NCBI RefSeq assembly: GCF_000186865.1
Contig: NW_008705564.1
Span: 2,095,978-2,159,977 of the forward strand
Source: Aureococcus anophagefferens
Taxonomy: Eukaryota > Sar > Pelagophyceae > Pelagomonadales > Pelagomonadaceae
Direction: 5' to 3'
DNA: 64,000 nucleotides
Of the stretch, positions 49,375 to 58,775 are shown in pieces (position 1 is the first letter of the stretch; every line of letters starts with the position of its first letter). The position numbers and the translations under genes were made by a program. The notes below the pieces were generated by a model, which saw nothing but the letters and a program-made list of their open reading frames with translations, had not been told where the DNA came from and made no database searches.

Positions 49375-50784
49375 ATGAAGATCGTCCACAGCGACGACCT
49401 CGAGGCCCGCGAGGGCGGCTCCTTGACGGTCGTCATGGAGGAGTCCGACGACCTGTGGGTGCTCTACAACCTCGTGGACCCCGACGACACCGTGCGCTGC
49501 GGCACGCTGCGCAAGGTGAACAAGTCCGACAAGGCCGGCGCCAAGGCCGCGACGGAGAAGCGGCGCGTGACGCTGAGCGTGCGCGCCATCGCGTCGGAGT
49601 ACGACGGCATCGCCGACGTCGTCCGCGTGTCCGGCGTCAACGTCGCCGAGAACGACTACGTGAAGATGGGCGCGCACCACACGCTCGAGGTCGGCGTCCG
49701 CACCAAGGTGACCGTGACCAAGGGCGCCTGGGCGACGCACCAGCGCGAGGCCGTGAAGCGCGCCGCGGACGCGGCGGCGACCGCGGAGCTCGTCGCTTTG
49801 CTCATGGACGCGGACCGCGGCGAGGCGCGGCTCTACGTGCTGACGGAGGCCCTCGTGAAATCCGCCGCGGCCGTCGACGTCGCCATGCCGAAGAACACGA
49901 AGGCGGCCTACGGCGCCAAGTCGTCCGACGCCGCGAGGTTGAAGTTCCGGCGCAAGTGCCGCGAGGCGCTCGCGGCCAAGGTCAACTGGGACGCGGTCAA
50001 GTGCGTCGCGATCTGCGGCAACGGCGGCAAGGACTTCCTCGCGTGGCTGCGGTCCGATGGTCTAGGCACGGACCTCGGCGCCGCGGCGACGGACGCGGGC
50101 GTCCCGGCGCTGAAGAAAAACGTCGCCGGCGGCGCGTTCTGCGTCGCGGGGCCGCAGATCAAGGAGACGCACAAGGACGCCCTGCGCGTCCTCTTAAAAG
50201 AGCCCGCGGTCAAGAAGCGCGTCGCCGACACGTCCGTCGCGCGCTTCTGCGCCGCCCTGGACGCCTTCGGCGACGCGCAGCGCCGGGACGCGGACCGCTG
50301 CCTCTTCGGCTCCGTCGACGCCGCGACGCAGGCCGCGGAGCGGGCGGCGCTCGCGACGCTGCTCGTCCTCGACGAGAAGCTCCGAGGCGCCGCCGTCGAC
50401 GTCGACGCGCGGCGGAAGCACCTCGCGCTCGTCGAGGCGGCCGCGGCGTCGGGCGCCGAGGTGTTCGCGTTCCCGTCGCGCCACGTCGCGGCCGAGGGGC
50501 TCCGGGACCTCGGCGGCGTCGCCTGCGTGCTGCGCTACCCCTGCCCGGACCTCCAGGACGTCGTCGACTTCCTCCCGGACGCGCCGGGCCCGCCGGCGGC
50601 GCCGTCGGAGGCCGGCACCGTCGTCGCGCCGCCGCCGCCGCCGGCCGCGGCGCACGTCGAGACGAAGAAGAAGGCGCCGCCGAAGCCGCCGGCGAAGAAG
50701 AAGGCGGCGCCCAAGCCCAAGGTCGTCCACGACGACGACTACGACGACGGCTACGACGACCGCTACGACGGCTACGATTACTAA
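49375..50784 (+). CDS. PELO: Pelota/Dom34 ribosome-rescue factor with C-terminal extension
   Basis: 469 residues, against about 385 in animals. Pelota recognises stalled ribosomes with an empty A site and, with Hbs1, splits them in no-go decay. The N-terminal domain has GGSLTVVMEESDDLWVLYNLVDPDD and RKVNKSDK; the eRF1-2-like central domain lacks GGQ, as expected (YVLTEALVKSAAAV); the third domain ends DVVDFLP. Extra C-terminal residues are Pro/Lys rich and then Asp/Tyr rich (YDDGYDDRYDGYDY), not part of the family core. Confidence 0.92.
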   Translation: MKIVHSDDLEAREGGSLTVVMEESDDLWVLYNLVDPDDTVRCGTLRKVNKSDKAGAKAATEKRRVTLSVRAIASEYDGIADVVRVSGVNVAENDYVKMGAHHTLEVGVRTKVTVTKGAWATHQREAVKRAADAAATAELVALLMDADRGEARLYVLTEALVKSAAAVDVAMPKNTKAAYGAKSSDAARLKFRRKCREALAAKVNWDAVKCVAICGNGGKDFLAWLRSDGLGTDLGAAATDAGVPALKKNVAGGAFCVAGPQIKETHKDALRVLLKEPAVKKRVADTSVARFCAALDAFGDAQRRDADRCLFGSVDAATQAAERAALATLLVLDEKLRGAAVDVDARRKHLALVEAAAASGAEVFAFPSRHVAAEGLRDLGGVACVLRYPCPDLQDVVDFLPDAPGPPAAPSEAGTVVAPPPPPAAAHVETKKKAPPKPPAKKKAAPKPKVVHDDDYDDGYDDRYDGYDY

Positions 50785-50802
50785 AACGTCGATTCAAGGT
50801 CC

Positions 50803-52056
50803 CTAGCTGCCCACGAGCATCGTGTTGAGTCCGGCGACGGCATCCTCGAGGATGTCGCGCTGCCCGAGGCGGTAGAAGGCCGCGGACGCGGCGTGGCCGC
50901 CGTCGTCGTCGGCGGCGGCGGCGTCGGCTGCCGACGACGCCACGAAGGGCGCGAGGCGCGCCCTGAGCGTGGCGAGGAGGAGCTCGACGGCCTCGACGTC
51001 GACCTCGGGGACCGACGCGTCCGAGTCGGACGACGACGTCGCGTTTCGCGGGTCTGCGAGCGCGCGCCAGAGCCGGGCCGGGACCGCGCCGCCCCGGAGG
51101 AAGAAGAAGGGTCCGAGCCGCCGCGCGTCGCCGCCCTCGACGGCGACGTTGAGCACGAGGCCGACGCGGTCGTGCGGGTTCCCGCGCCGCGCGAAGCCGT
51201 GGGCGACGAGGAGCTCGTCGTTCGCCTTGTCGCCGTAGTTGTTGAAGACCTCCGCGCCCGCCGCGACGCCGGCCGCGCCGGCGACGAAGACGACGGCGTC
51301 GCCGCCGCCGCGCCACTCGATGTCCGTCCCGCCGGAGTGGTTCAGGAGGTCGAAGAACGGCAGCAGCACGCCCGGCGCGCCCGCCCGCGGCGCGCCCGCG
51401 TCGAGGAGCCGCGGCGGGAAGCGCCGCGACAGGTAGCAGCCGCGCGCCCACGCGAGGTCGGTGAGGGTGACGGAGTGGCGGGCGTCCAGCGCCGGCACGA
51501 CGCGCGCGTGCTCCGCGGCGAGCGCGGCGGCGCCCGCGGCGACCGCCGCGCCGACGTCGGTGCCCGCGAGCGCCTCCCGGTCGGCCTCGGACCAGCTCGC
51601 GCAGTCGGGGGCGACCGCGGGGAGCGACGCGAGGTAGGGGTGCGACGCGTGCGAGCGGTCCCGCCGGCCCGACGCCATGTCCAGCCACAGCACGAACTCG
51701 GGCGACGGCGGCGGCGAGAGGCGCGCGCACGCGACACCGACGGCCGCGGCGGCGCTCGCGCCGACGCTCAGCGCGACGGACGCCGGCACGCTCGCGATCA
51801 CGCCCCCCGGTGCGACGCCGCCCTCGCCGCTGAACACGCCCGCGCCGTCCGCGGACACGCCCACGCGCAGCGCACCAAGACCCGTGGCGCCAGACGCCGT
51901 CAGCCAGGCGCACATGCGAGCGACGCGCGCCAGGCGCTCTTCGCTGCCATCGTCGTCGGCGTCGGACCGCTTCCGCTTGGGAACTGTGCGGTCACCATCG
52001 TCGTCGGCGTCGGACCGGGCAGGTGCCTTTTCCATTGCGTGCAGCGGATGAGTCAA
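50803..52056 (-). CDS. SET-domain protein methyltransferase (SETD3/Rubisco LSMT-like)
   Basis: 417 residues. The SET parts are LPFFDLLNHS (Asn-His of the cofactor pocket), a long insert, and GAEVFNNYGDKANDELLVAHGF with the catalytic-type tyrosine. This is the class of plant Rubisco large-subunit methyltransferase and animal SETD3, which methylate Lys or His on non-histone targets. The N-terminus has a duplicated SDADDDG segment around PKRKR. The C-terminal half is compatible with the Rubis-subs-bind helical domain. Substrate cannot be inferred; no plastid signal is seen. Confidence 0.82.
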   Translation of the reverse strand: MTHPLHAMEKAPARSDADDDGDRTVPKRKRSDADDDGSEERLARVARMCAWLTASGATGLGALRVGVSADGAGVFSGEGGVAPGGVIASVPASVALSVGASAAAAVGVACARLSPPPSPEFVLWLDMASGRRDRSHASHPYLASLPAVAPDCASWSEADREALAGTDVGAAVAAGAAALAAEHARVVPALDARHSVTLTDLAWARGCYLSRRFPPRLLDAGAPRAGAPGVLLPFFDLLNHSGGTDIEWRGGGDAVVFVAGAAGVAAGAEVFNNYGDKANDELLVAHGFARRGNPHDRVGLVLNVAVEGGDARRLGPFFFLRGGAVPARLWRALADPRNATSSSDSDASVPEVDVEAVELLLATLRARLAPFVASSAADAAAADDDGGHAASAAFYRLGQRDILEDAVAGLNTMLVGS

Positions 52057-52228
52057 GCTTGAACTTCAAGTTGAAGACTTCCTGATATCATGTTGCATCG
52101 TCGGAGGCGTCGCCGACTCGGCTTAAGGCGTCGTCGGGTGTAAGAGAGGTATGGAAATAGTTGCAAAATAGTTTGTCCCGGCCGGCGAAATACGTTACGC
52201 TACGACGCGTGCGATTACGAACCGGCGC

Positions 52229-53404
52229 CTAGCGCGACGCGACGGCGTTCCTCTCGGCGATGAGCTTCCGCGACGTCGCGTGGACGTCGTCGACGAAGGC
52301 GTTGACGAGGCCCTGGTCCTCCTTGCCCATGAGGCCCTCGCCGAGGTTGGCGATGAGCTTGTCCGGGCCCAGCGCGCGGAGCATGGCCTCGAGCTCGTCG
52401 TGGAGCTTCGCCTCCGAGGACCCGTCCGCGAGGAGGAGCTTCGGGTCGAGGTTGCCCTGGAGCACCTGGCCGGCGCCCAGGGACGACCGCGACGCGGCGC
52501 GGTCCGCCGCCGTGTCGAGGGTGATGACGTCGTAGCCGAAGCTCTGCAACTTCGCGTTGACGCCCGCGGGGTCCTCGACGCCGCGCGCGAAGACGAGCAG
52601 CGGCACGTCCGGGTGCCGCGCCTTGAGCTTCGTCGCCAGGCTCTCGAGGTGGGGTAGGGCCAGCACCTCGAAGTCGTGGCGGCCCAGCGTCATGCCCATG
52701 GCCTCGAAGACCTGGAGCGCGTGCGCGCCCGCGTCCACCTGCGCGGACATGTACTCGACCACGAGGTCCGTGTAGGCCTCGAGCATGGCGTGCGTCTCGT
52801 CCGGGTTCGCCCGGGCGAAGTCGATGCCCGGCGGCTGGTTCCGGCTCGAGCCGCCCACGGTGTAGAAGAGGAGCGTCCACGGCGCAGCGGAGAAGCCGAG
52901 GAGCGTGCGATCCAAGTCCTCCGCGAGCTGCGCGGACCGGATCTCCGACACGGCGCGCGTCACGTGGTTGAGCCGCTTCGCCACGAGCGCCGCCGGGTCC
53001 GCGGCCGCCTTCTTCGCCGCCTCGAGGAGCGCGGGGCCCGTGGTCAGCGGCTCGGGGACGACGATGCCCCTGCCGCCGGGCATCTCGACGCGGACGTCCA
53101 GCGCCTGGGGCACGACGAGGATGTCGCTGAAGAGGATGGCCGCGTCGACGCCGTAGCGCCGCAGGGGCTGGAGCGTCACCTCGGCGACGTCCAGCGGGTC
53201 GTCGAGGAGCTGGAGGAAGTGCTTGCCCGTCTTTTCCTTGTAGGCGTTGTACTCCGCCATGTGGCGGCCCGCCTGGCGGAAGAGCCAGACCGGCGCCTCC
53301 TCGACGGCCTCGCCCCTGGCGAGGCGCAGCAGGAGGTCATTCTTCGGCGGCGCGAGGGCCAGCGCCGCGGGCAAAAGCAGGACTGCGGCGAGCATCATAT
53401 GCAT
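52229..53404 (-). CDS. Uroporphyrinogen decarboxylase-like protein, plastid-type N-terminus
   Basis: 391 residues. UROD converts uroporphyrinogen III to coproporphyrinogen III in haem and chlorophyll synthesis. VWLFRQAGRH (RQAGR, 43-47), the essential Asp in FSDIL (about 94), FYTVGGSS and QVFEAMG are in place. At the position of the conserved C-terminal NLGHG the sequence is NLGEG (Glu356), replacing an active-site histidine. The N-terminus (MLAAVLLLPAALALAPP) resembles a signal peptide with an ALAP variant of the plastid motif. It could be a divergent paralogue with altered activity rather than the main enzyme. Confidence 0.85.
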   Translation of the reverse strand: MHMMLAAVLLLPAALALAPPKNDLLLRLARGEAVEEAPVWLFRQAGRHMAEYNAYKEKTGKHFLQLLDDPLDVAEVTLQPLRRYGVDAAILFSDILVVPQALDVRVEMPGGRGIVVPEPLTTGPALLEAAKKAAADPAALVAKRLNHVTRAVSEIRSAQLAEDLDRTLLGFSAAPWTLLFYTVGGSSRNQPPGIDFARANPDETHAMLEAYTDLVVEYMSAQVDAGAHALQVFEAMGMTLGRHDFEVLALPHLESLATKLKARHPDVPLLVFARGVEDPAGVNAKLQSFGYDVITLDTAADRAASRSSLGAGQVLQGNLDPKLLLADGSSEAKLHDELEAMLRALGPDKLIANLGEGLMGKEDQGLVNAFVDDVHATSRKLIAERNAVASR

Positions 53405-53769
53405 AAGCTCCAGCTCTCCTGATCATCGATCTTCAAGCAGTGGCTGCTACTGCAAGCGATGCGCCCGGCCTGGCGCGCGCCCGGGCCATCGGTCGGGTAT
53501 GTCGGTGGCTAGTCCGACGCTGGAAGCCTCGGCTTCGGGTCGTGAAGGCATGTAAGCGTCGTTAGCCACGGCGCGCGCGCGGGCGCGAGACGACCGCGCG
53601 CGCGATTCGCACCGGCCGCAACTCGTCCTTCGGAGCGCACAGCTGCTGCGAGACGGAAGCGAGCGCCGTCTGGCACTTCTCGCATGTGTAGGCGGTTGCC
53701 CAGTGAGGATCCCTCGCTTGAAGGTCATGTTGCCTTCAATGTCTTTGCGAGAGCTTCTTGCCGCAAGCG
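53405..53769. other. Spacer of 365 bp between divergent genes
   Basis: Contains the promoters of the UROD-like and methyltransferase genes. A G+C-rich block (about 53570-53620, alternating CG) and the motif TTGAAGG...TTGCCTTCAA just before the methyltransferase start are visible. No coding frame or RNA gene is supported. Confidence 0.45.
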
Positions 53770-55137
53770 ATGGCGCGAGAGACCAAGCACGACGAGGTAG
53801 CAGTAGATGACGACTCGTCCGACGGCGACGAGCCGTGCCTCGCCTACATGTTCGACGGCGCCGCGGCGACGGAGGAGCGGACGCTCCAGCTCACAAAAGA
53901 CATCGCCGTGCGCTACTACTGCCTCGAGGCGAGCGAGGACGCGGCGAAGACCGCGCACATCAGCGGCCACTCGGCCTGGCCCGCGGCGGCGACGCTCGCG
54001 AAACGCGTCGTCGAGGACTGGGACCTCCTGCCGCATCGCTCGGCCCTCGAGCTCGGCTGCGGCTGCGGCGTCGTCGGCCTCGCGTGCGCGGCGCTGGGAT
54101 GCCAAAGGGTGGAGTTCACGGACCGCGACGAGGGCGCGCTGAAGCTCGCGCGCCGCGCCGTCGAGCTCCAGGGCTTTTCCGGGTGCACGGCGGCGCGGCG
54201 GAGCTGGGGCGCGGCCGAGTTCGCCGGCGAAAGGTTCGACCTCGTCGTCGGGAGCGATTTGATCTACGACCCGGGCGTCGTGGGCCCGCTCGTTGCGGCG
54301 GCGGCCGCGGCGCTCGCGGACGGCGGCTGCTTCCTGCTCTCGCAGAGCTTCGCGCTCGGCGACGAGTCGACGGCGGCGCTCAAAGGGGCCTGCGCGGCGC
54401 GGGGCCTCCGCCTCGAGCTCGTGGAAGAAGACGGCGCCGCGACGTTCTGGCGCGCGCGGCGGCGCGAGAGCGTGTCCGCCATCGCCGCGCGGTGCCCGGC
54501 CTTCGAGCTCGCGCCGCTGCGCTTCCTCGTCTGCTGGCGGGGCGTCCTCGCGCTCGCCTTCGAGGGCTGGCCGCTGCCCGTCGAACGGCTGAAGCGGAAT
54601 TTGGACGGCGCGCTCGGCGACGCGCTCCCGGCGGAGAACCCGGGCTCGAAGTGGCCCAAGGTCTCCCTCGCCGCCGTCGTCGACGGCGCGGCGCCGCTGT
54701 CGCCGGCGGACTACGAGGCCCTCGACGGCGTCCTCCGGAGCCACGAGCTCCCGAACTCGCGCTGGGCAGTAGAAGCGCTGGCGATGACGCTCTACGCGCA
54801 GCCGTCGCACGAGTTCGTCCTCGACGCGAAGCGCATCGCCCTCGGCCTGCCGGGCCGCGACGCCGCCGCCGTCTCGGAGGCCGCGCGTTCGTCGGCTGCC
54901 GCGGTCGTCGCCGAGACAGCGGAGCCGTCCTACGTCGACCAGGCGAACCTCCCCGGCGGCGCGCCGGAGACGTACCGCGCCGTCGACCGCGGCGCGTCGC
55001 TCGTCGCCTTCCTCGACGACGCGGCGCTGCGCGCGGCCGTCGACGCGCTCCGCGTCAAAGTCGACGCCGCGTTCCCGGGTCGCTACGCGTGGTTCGACGC
55101 GGACGCGCGCCACTGCACGCTCCGGGCGCTGGCGTAA
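53770..55137 (+). CDS. METTL21-type (Methyltransf_16) protein methyltransferase with extra C-terminal domain
   Basis: 455 residues from the ATG at 53770. The N-terminal 230 residues are a class I SAM-dependent methyltransferase: GHSAWPAAATLAK, motif I LELGCGCGVVGLACA, EFTDRDEGALKLA and DLVVGSDLIYDP (the D-L-I-Y form of the lysine methyltransferase DxxY signature). After about 255 a separate domain begins (FEGWPLPVERLKRNLDG, SKWPKVSLAAVV) and ends RYAWFDADARHCTLRALA. One HxTxR-like motif hints at a 2H-phosphoesterase/ligT-type fold, but the second is not obvious. Confidence 0.8.
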   Translation: MARETKHDEVAVDDDSSDGDEPCLAYMFDGAAATEERTLQLTKDIAVRYYCLEASEDAAKTAHISGHSAWPAAATLAKRVVEDWDLLPHRSALELGCGCGVVGLACAALGCQRVEFTDRDEGALKLARRAVELQGFSGCTAARRSWGAAEFAGERFDLVVGSDLIYDPGVVGPLVAAAAAALADGGCFLLSQSFALGDESTAALKGACAARGLRLELVEEDGAATFWRARRRESVSAIAARCPAFELAPLRFLVCWRGVLALAFEGWPLPVERLKRNLDGALGDALPAENPGSKWPKVSLAAVVDGAAPLSPADYEALDGVLRSHELPNSRWAVEALAMTLYAQPSHEFVLDAKRIALGLPGRDAAAVSEAARSSAAAVVAETAEPSYVDQANLPGGAPETYRAVDRGASLVAFLDDAALRAAVDALRVKVDAAFPGRYAWFDADARHCTLRALA

Positions 55138-55255
55138 TGTGGTCCCGTGGCAAGCTTTTCCCGCCGTGGACTCTCGGCACACTCGCTCGAATCGCAAAGT
55201 ATACACAAGCGCGCGCCGACGGAGAGTCCTCCCGACGGCGCGCGACCCTCCAAAC

Positions 55256-55951
55256 TCACCCGAGGGCGTTGAGGATGCCGCGGAGGCCCGGCGCGTAGTC
55301 GCGGGCCGTCGCCCAGTAGGCGTTGCCCTGGAGCACGTGATTCACGTCCGCAACGACGAACTTGTAGTCGTCTTCCCGGACGGGCTCGCCGTCGCCGTCG
55401 ACGTTGAGGTGGCGCGCGCTCAGCGACGTCTCGAAGGTGTAGGTCTGGGGGAAGTAGGCCGGGTCGTCGCGGTCCTCGAAGACGAAGTCGAGCTGCACCG
55501 TGCAGCCGGACTCGCCCAGGATGCGCTGCTGCGTCGACTGCGAGTAGAGGAAGTCGTCGGCCTCGCGGCCGAGGACGACGAGGCAGTCGCCGAGCTCGAG
55601 GCGGTTGAGGTCGAGGTCCTTGGCCCGCGCCCGGTCCGGGCCCAGCACGAGCTTCACGTTCGAGAGCCGCGCGGCGCCGCGCGCCTCGCGGAAGAAATTA
55701 CCAGAAGCGGACCGCTGCCGCACGCGGTCCACCTCGCCGTGGAGCTCGCCGTCGACGAGGCCCGCCTGGAGCAGCGCGTCGACGCCGATGCCGCCGTCCT
55801 CGTCCCTCACCAGGGCCTTGCTCACGTGCTGGGCGGCGACGGTGGCGCCCTCGATGACCGTCTCGGGACTGCTCCGCAGCGCGTGCTGGAACACGAAATC
55901 GGTCACGTTCGGTCGCAGCATGCTGTCGACGAGGCGGCGCGCGAAGGCCAT
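55256..55951 (-). CDS. Hypothetical protein, possibly Tim44/MAIP1-like
   Basis: 231 residues. The pattern FLxxA-type helices (FQHALRSSPETVIEGATVAAQHVSKAL) followed by a beta-rich half (LSNVKLVLG, LDFVFEDRDD, YKFVVADVNHVLQG) weakly resembles the Tim44-like/MAIP1 fold of mitochondrial matrix proteins. The identification is uncertain. The basic, aromatic N-terminus (MAFARRLVDSMLRP) would suit mitochondrial import. A two-copy tandem repeat (TGCTTCGGCGGGC units) lies just upstream at about 55960-56012. Confidence 0.45.
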   Translation of the reverse strand: MAFARRLVDSMLRPNVTDFVFQHALRSSPETVIEGATVAAQHVSKALVRDEDGGIGVDALLQAGLVDGELHGEVDRVRQRSASGNFFREARGAARLSNVKLVLGPDRARAKDLDLNRLELGDCLVVLGREADDFLYSQSTQQRILGESGCTVQLDFVFEDRDDPAYFPQTYTFETSLSARHLNVDGDGEPVREDDYKFVVADVNHVLQGNAYWATARDYAPGLRGILNALG

Positions 55952-56088
55952 GATTGCGTGCTTCGGCGGGCGGTGCTTGTGTCGTGCTTCGGCGGGCAGC
56001 GCTTGTGTCGTGTCCTCGTCAGAGCGGTAGCTCGTGCGGGCCAGCGTTGAGCGGCAACTCGAACTTCAATCCACCCGTGTTAACACAC

Positions 56089-57151
56089 CTACATCCGCTC
56101 CTCGGTGCCCGGTTCGAGCCTCGCGTCGTCATCCGGCGCCACGACGTCGAGCCGCGCGGCGGCCACGTCCACGCGCCAGTCGCTGGAGCCGCCGCGCGCC
56201 GCCGACCCCGGGACGACGTCCAGCACGACCGGCGGCTTCGTCACCGCGAACCAGCCTACCAAGGGAACGAGTCGCCATCACCCGAAATCTCTCTAAGATC
56301 GTCACTGCCGCGGGACGCCGGAACCAGCCGTCCGTGTTCGAGCAGTTGATGAAGGTCGTCCCGCCGAGGACCGCGGTCCCGGGCCGGTTGTGCTGGTGGC
56401 CGAAGACGTGGTAGGCCGGCTTGAACTCGTCGACGAGCCGCGCGACGCGGCGGCTGCCCCGGCCGCCGTCCAACACGCCGACCGGCGGCCCGTGGGTGCA
56501 GAGCACGTCGACGGCCTTGCACGCGTGGAACTTTGCGAAATTCGCGCAGAGCGCGTCGCCGTGCGTCTTGCCCTGGAAGGCGCTGTTGCGGCTCCGCGCC
56601 GTGTTCGGGTTCGAGTAGGGCGACAGGAAGAGCCGCGCGCCGCCGACGTCGACGCCGCCGTGCGCCACGTACTCGACGCGCGGTCCCAAGAGCTCGGCGA
56701 CGCGCGCCGGCGACGACGCCTCGAGCGTCCGGTCGTGGTTGCCGCCCGTGACCAGCACCCTTCCGTGGTCCTGCGCCGCGAGCCAAACCCCCAAACGCCG
56801 GAGCTGGGCCTCGCCGTCGCCGCGCGTCACGTCGGCGCGGAGCACGTCGCCGCAGTGGACGAGCGCGTCGCCGGGAGGGACCCGGAGCGCGTCGTGGTAC
56901 GTGTGCGTGTCGGAGACGACGCAGAGCCGCACGGCGCCGGCGGGCTTCGCCGGCAGGTCCGCCGCGCGCACGACCGCCGCGCCGTCGCGCACGTAGACGA
57001 CCTGCTCCTGGAGCAGGTCGCGCAGCCAGTACCGCAGGAAGAAGCGCCGCGCCGCCGTGTGGGCCAGCCAGAACTTCTTCAGGTAGGCGGCGTAGAACTC
57101 CGACGGCAGCGATTGCACGCGCGCGGACACGCGCGCGGCGCTCAGCAGCAT
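56089..57151 (-). CDS. Calcineurin-like metallophosphoesterase (MPPED type), two exons
   Basis: Exon 1 is 57151-56329 and exon 2 is 56255-56089; 329 residues. The five metal-site motifs are present: VVSDTHTYH, VHCGDVL, VTGGNHDRTL, LCTHGPPVG and FGHQHNRPG, the set found in MPPED1/2-like phosphodiesterases. The spliced C-terminus is INCSNTDGWFAVTKPPVVLDVVPG, the normal end of this family, and the lengths (823 + 167) are in frame. The intron (56256-56328) shows a perfect 8-nt duplication. The N-terminal 70 residues are helical and unassigned. Confidence 0.85.
56256..56328 (-). other. Short introner-like intron in the phosphoesterase (73 nt)
   Basis: On the gene strand it begins GCTGGTTC and the next exon begins GCTGGTTC: a perfect 8-nt repeat. 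The insert opens CGGCGTCCCGCGGC, contains CGATCTTAGAGAGA and TCGGGTG, and ends GGTAG. It aligns with the short MSH2 intron. Donor is GC, or an in-frame GT 12 nt inside. Confidence 0.78.
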
Positions 57152-57386
57152 TTTTGTCGCGAGGATGCCTCAATCGCGGCGCTCCTCCCGGTCGCGACGA
57201 AAAGCCACGTCGGAAGCCTCAAATCATTGCTGCTCCACGCCGCGACGAAGGCCGAGGATGGCCATGTCATCGAGCCGAGACTGCAACGAGCAGCACCGTT
57301 GGTTCAACCGTTGGTTCAACATGGGAGTTTTTCAGTGCCGCCGGAGCATGGCCAGGCGGCTTCGGTAGGTTTCTCGAGCAACAACG

Positions 57387-58736
57387 ATGCGGCGGGGGTC
57401 GCGCGTGGGGTCGCGCGTCGGCGGGATGGACGGCGGCCTCATCGGCGTCGACGTCGACGGCGACGGCGTCACCGATTTCACGCTGCCGGTAACACCATCG
57501 ATGGACCCGGACCACGAGCCCTTCGCCCTCGTGGACCTGTTCATGTCGCCGCACCGGCCGCTCGTGCCCGTCTGGGTGAACAACGTCGTGAGCATCACCG
57601 TCTACGCCGGCGCGCTCGCGCTCTTCTTCCTCGTGCTCCTGCAGACCGGTTCCGAGACGTACCGCGAGACGGAGATCTCGCAGCACGTCATGACCGGCGG
57701 CGGCCCCGGGAGCCGCACGGGCAAGCGCGACGTCGAGTGCCGGTGCCTGAGCAAGCTGACGGCGTCCCTGGACCTCGAGGACCCCGTGCTCGCCGACGGC
57801 GGCTCCTGGCGCGTCGTCAGCGACATCGCTCTGCCGAGCGCCGCGAACTGCGAGCGCCAGTTCGCGGACCTGCCCGTGGAGGACGCGCACGTCGTCGCCT
57901 ACGACGGCGCGCGGGGCGACGCCTACGGCTTCTGCTACAGCGCGGCGGCGAACCGCACGTGGGCGCCGCTCGCGCGGACCGCGGCGGGGCCCTGCCGCGA
58001 CGCGCTCGACGGGACGACGCCGTCCGCGGACGTGTCGAACATGATCGTCGTCAAGATGCGCGTCTGCCCCCAGGGCGGCCGGCGGCTCCAGCCGGGGTCG
58101 GGCAACGGGCCCACTGGCCAGGGCCAGGGCCAGGGCCAGGGCCAGGGCCAGGGCGCGCCGGGCGGCGGCGGCGGCGGCGGCTGCTACGACAACGCGACCG
58201 CGGCCGTCGCGGCCTGGAACGACGCGCGCGTCTTCGCGTCGTTCTGCCGCGAGTTCGAGGACCACCCGCCCTACATCTGCTCCTGGTACCGCTACTACGG
58301 CTACGCGCGCGTGCTGTCCATCGCCCACGGGTCCGTCGACTTCCTCCTCGTGCTCGTCGCCCTCGTCACGTCCTTCGCCGCCTGCGCGATCGGCGAGGGC
58401 GTCCACTCGAAGCGGAAGGGGGTCGGCCGCGTGGTCACGACGCTCGTCACGGGCCGGCGGCCGTCCAAGGTCGAGGCCATGGCGGACCCGGAGCCGCCGC
58501 GGACGGCCCAGCCGGGCGGCGACCTCGCCGTCACCGTGGCGCAGCTCCGGCGCGACCTCGACGAGACGCGGCGGCTCCTCGACGAGGTCCGCCGGGACCC
58601 GCGCCTCGCGGCCGCGGCGCTGCCGCCGATCAAGGGGCGGCCCCTCGCGGAGACCAGGGAGGGCCAGGACGCCGAGCTCAGCGACGCCCTCGCGAGCTTC
58701 TGCCCGCTGCCGCCGTCCGCGGTCGACCCCGCGTAA
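57387..58736 (+). CDS. Two-pass membrane protein of unknown function
   Basis: 449 residues (a start at 57429, MDGGLIGVDVDGDG, is also possible). Two strong hydrophobic segments (about 65-85, VVSITVYAGALALFFLVLL; and about 315-335, VDFLLVLVALVTSFAACAI) bracket a 230-residue loop with about ten cysteines, some paired, and one N-glycosylation-type site (NRT), so the loop is probably lumenal or extracellular. It contains a GQGQGQ run (about 249-258) encoded by a CAGGGC hexamer repeat and a Gly run. The cytoplasmic tail has a coiled-coil (LRRDLDETRRLLDEVRRD). No family recognised. Confidence 0.65.
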   Translation: MRRGSRVGSRVGGMDGGLIGVDVDGDGVTDFTLPVTPSMDPDHEPFALVDLFMSPHRPLVPVWVNNVVSITVYAGALALFFLVLLQTGSETYRETEISQHVMTGGGPGSRTGKRDVECRCLSKLTASLDLEDPVLADGGSWRVVSDIALPSAANCERQFADLPVEDAHVVAYDGARGDAYGFCYSAAANRTWAPLARTAAGPCRDALDGTTPSADVSNMIVVKMRVCPQGGRRLQPGSGNGPTGQGQGQGQGQGQGAPGGGGGGGCYDNATAAVAAWNDARVFASFCREFEDHPPYICSWYRYYGYARVLSIAHGSVDFLLVLVALVTSFAACAIGEGVHSKRKGVGRVVTTLVTGRRPSKVEAMADPEPPRTAQPGGDLAVTVAQLRRDLDETRRLLDEVRRDPRLAAAALPPIKGRPLAETREGQDAELSDALASFCPLPPSAVDPA

Positions 58737-58775
58737 TTGTTGGGCGGCAAGGGCGGCTGCGATCGGAATGCTTTT

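Noticed and set aside
53500..53560. Possible tRNA-like fold around GGAAGCCTCGGCTTCGGG
   Set aside because: No T-loop or anticodon-stem pattern could be completed; likely a simple G+C-rich hairpin.
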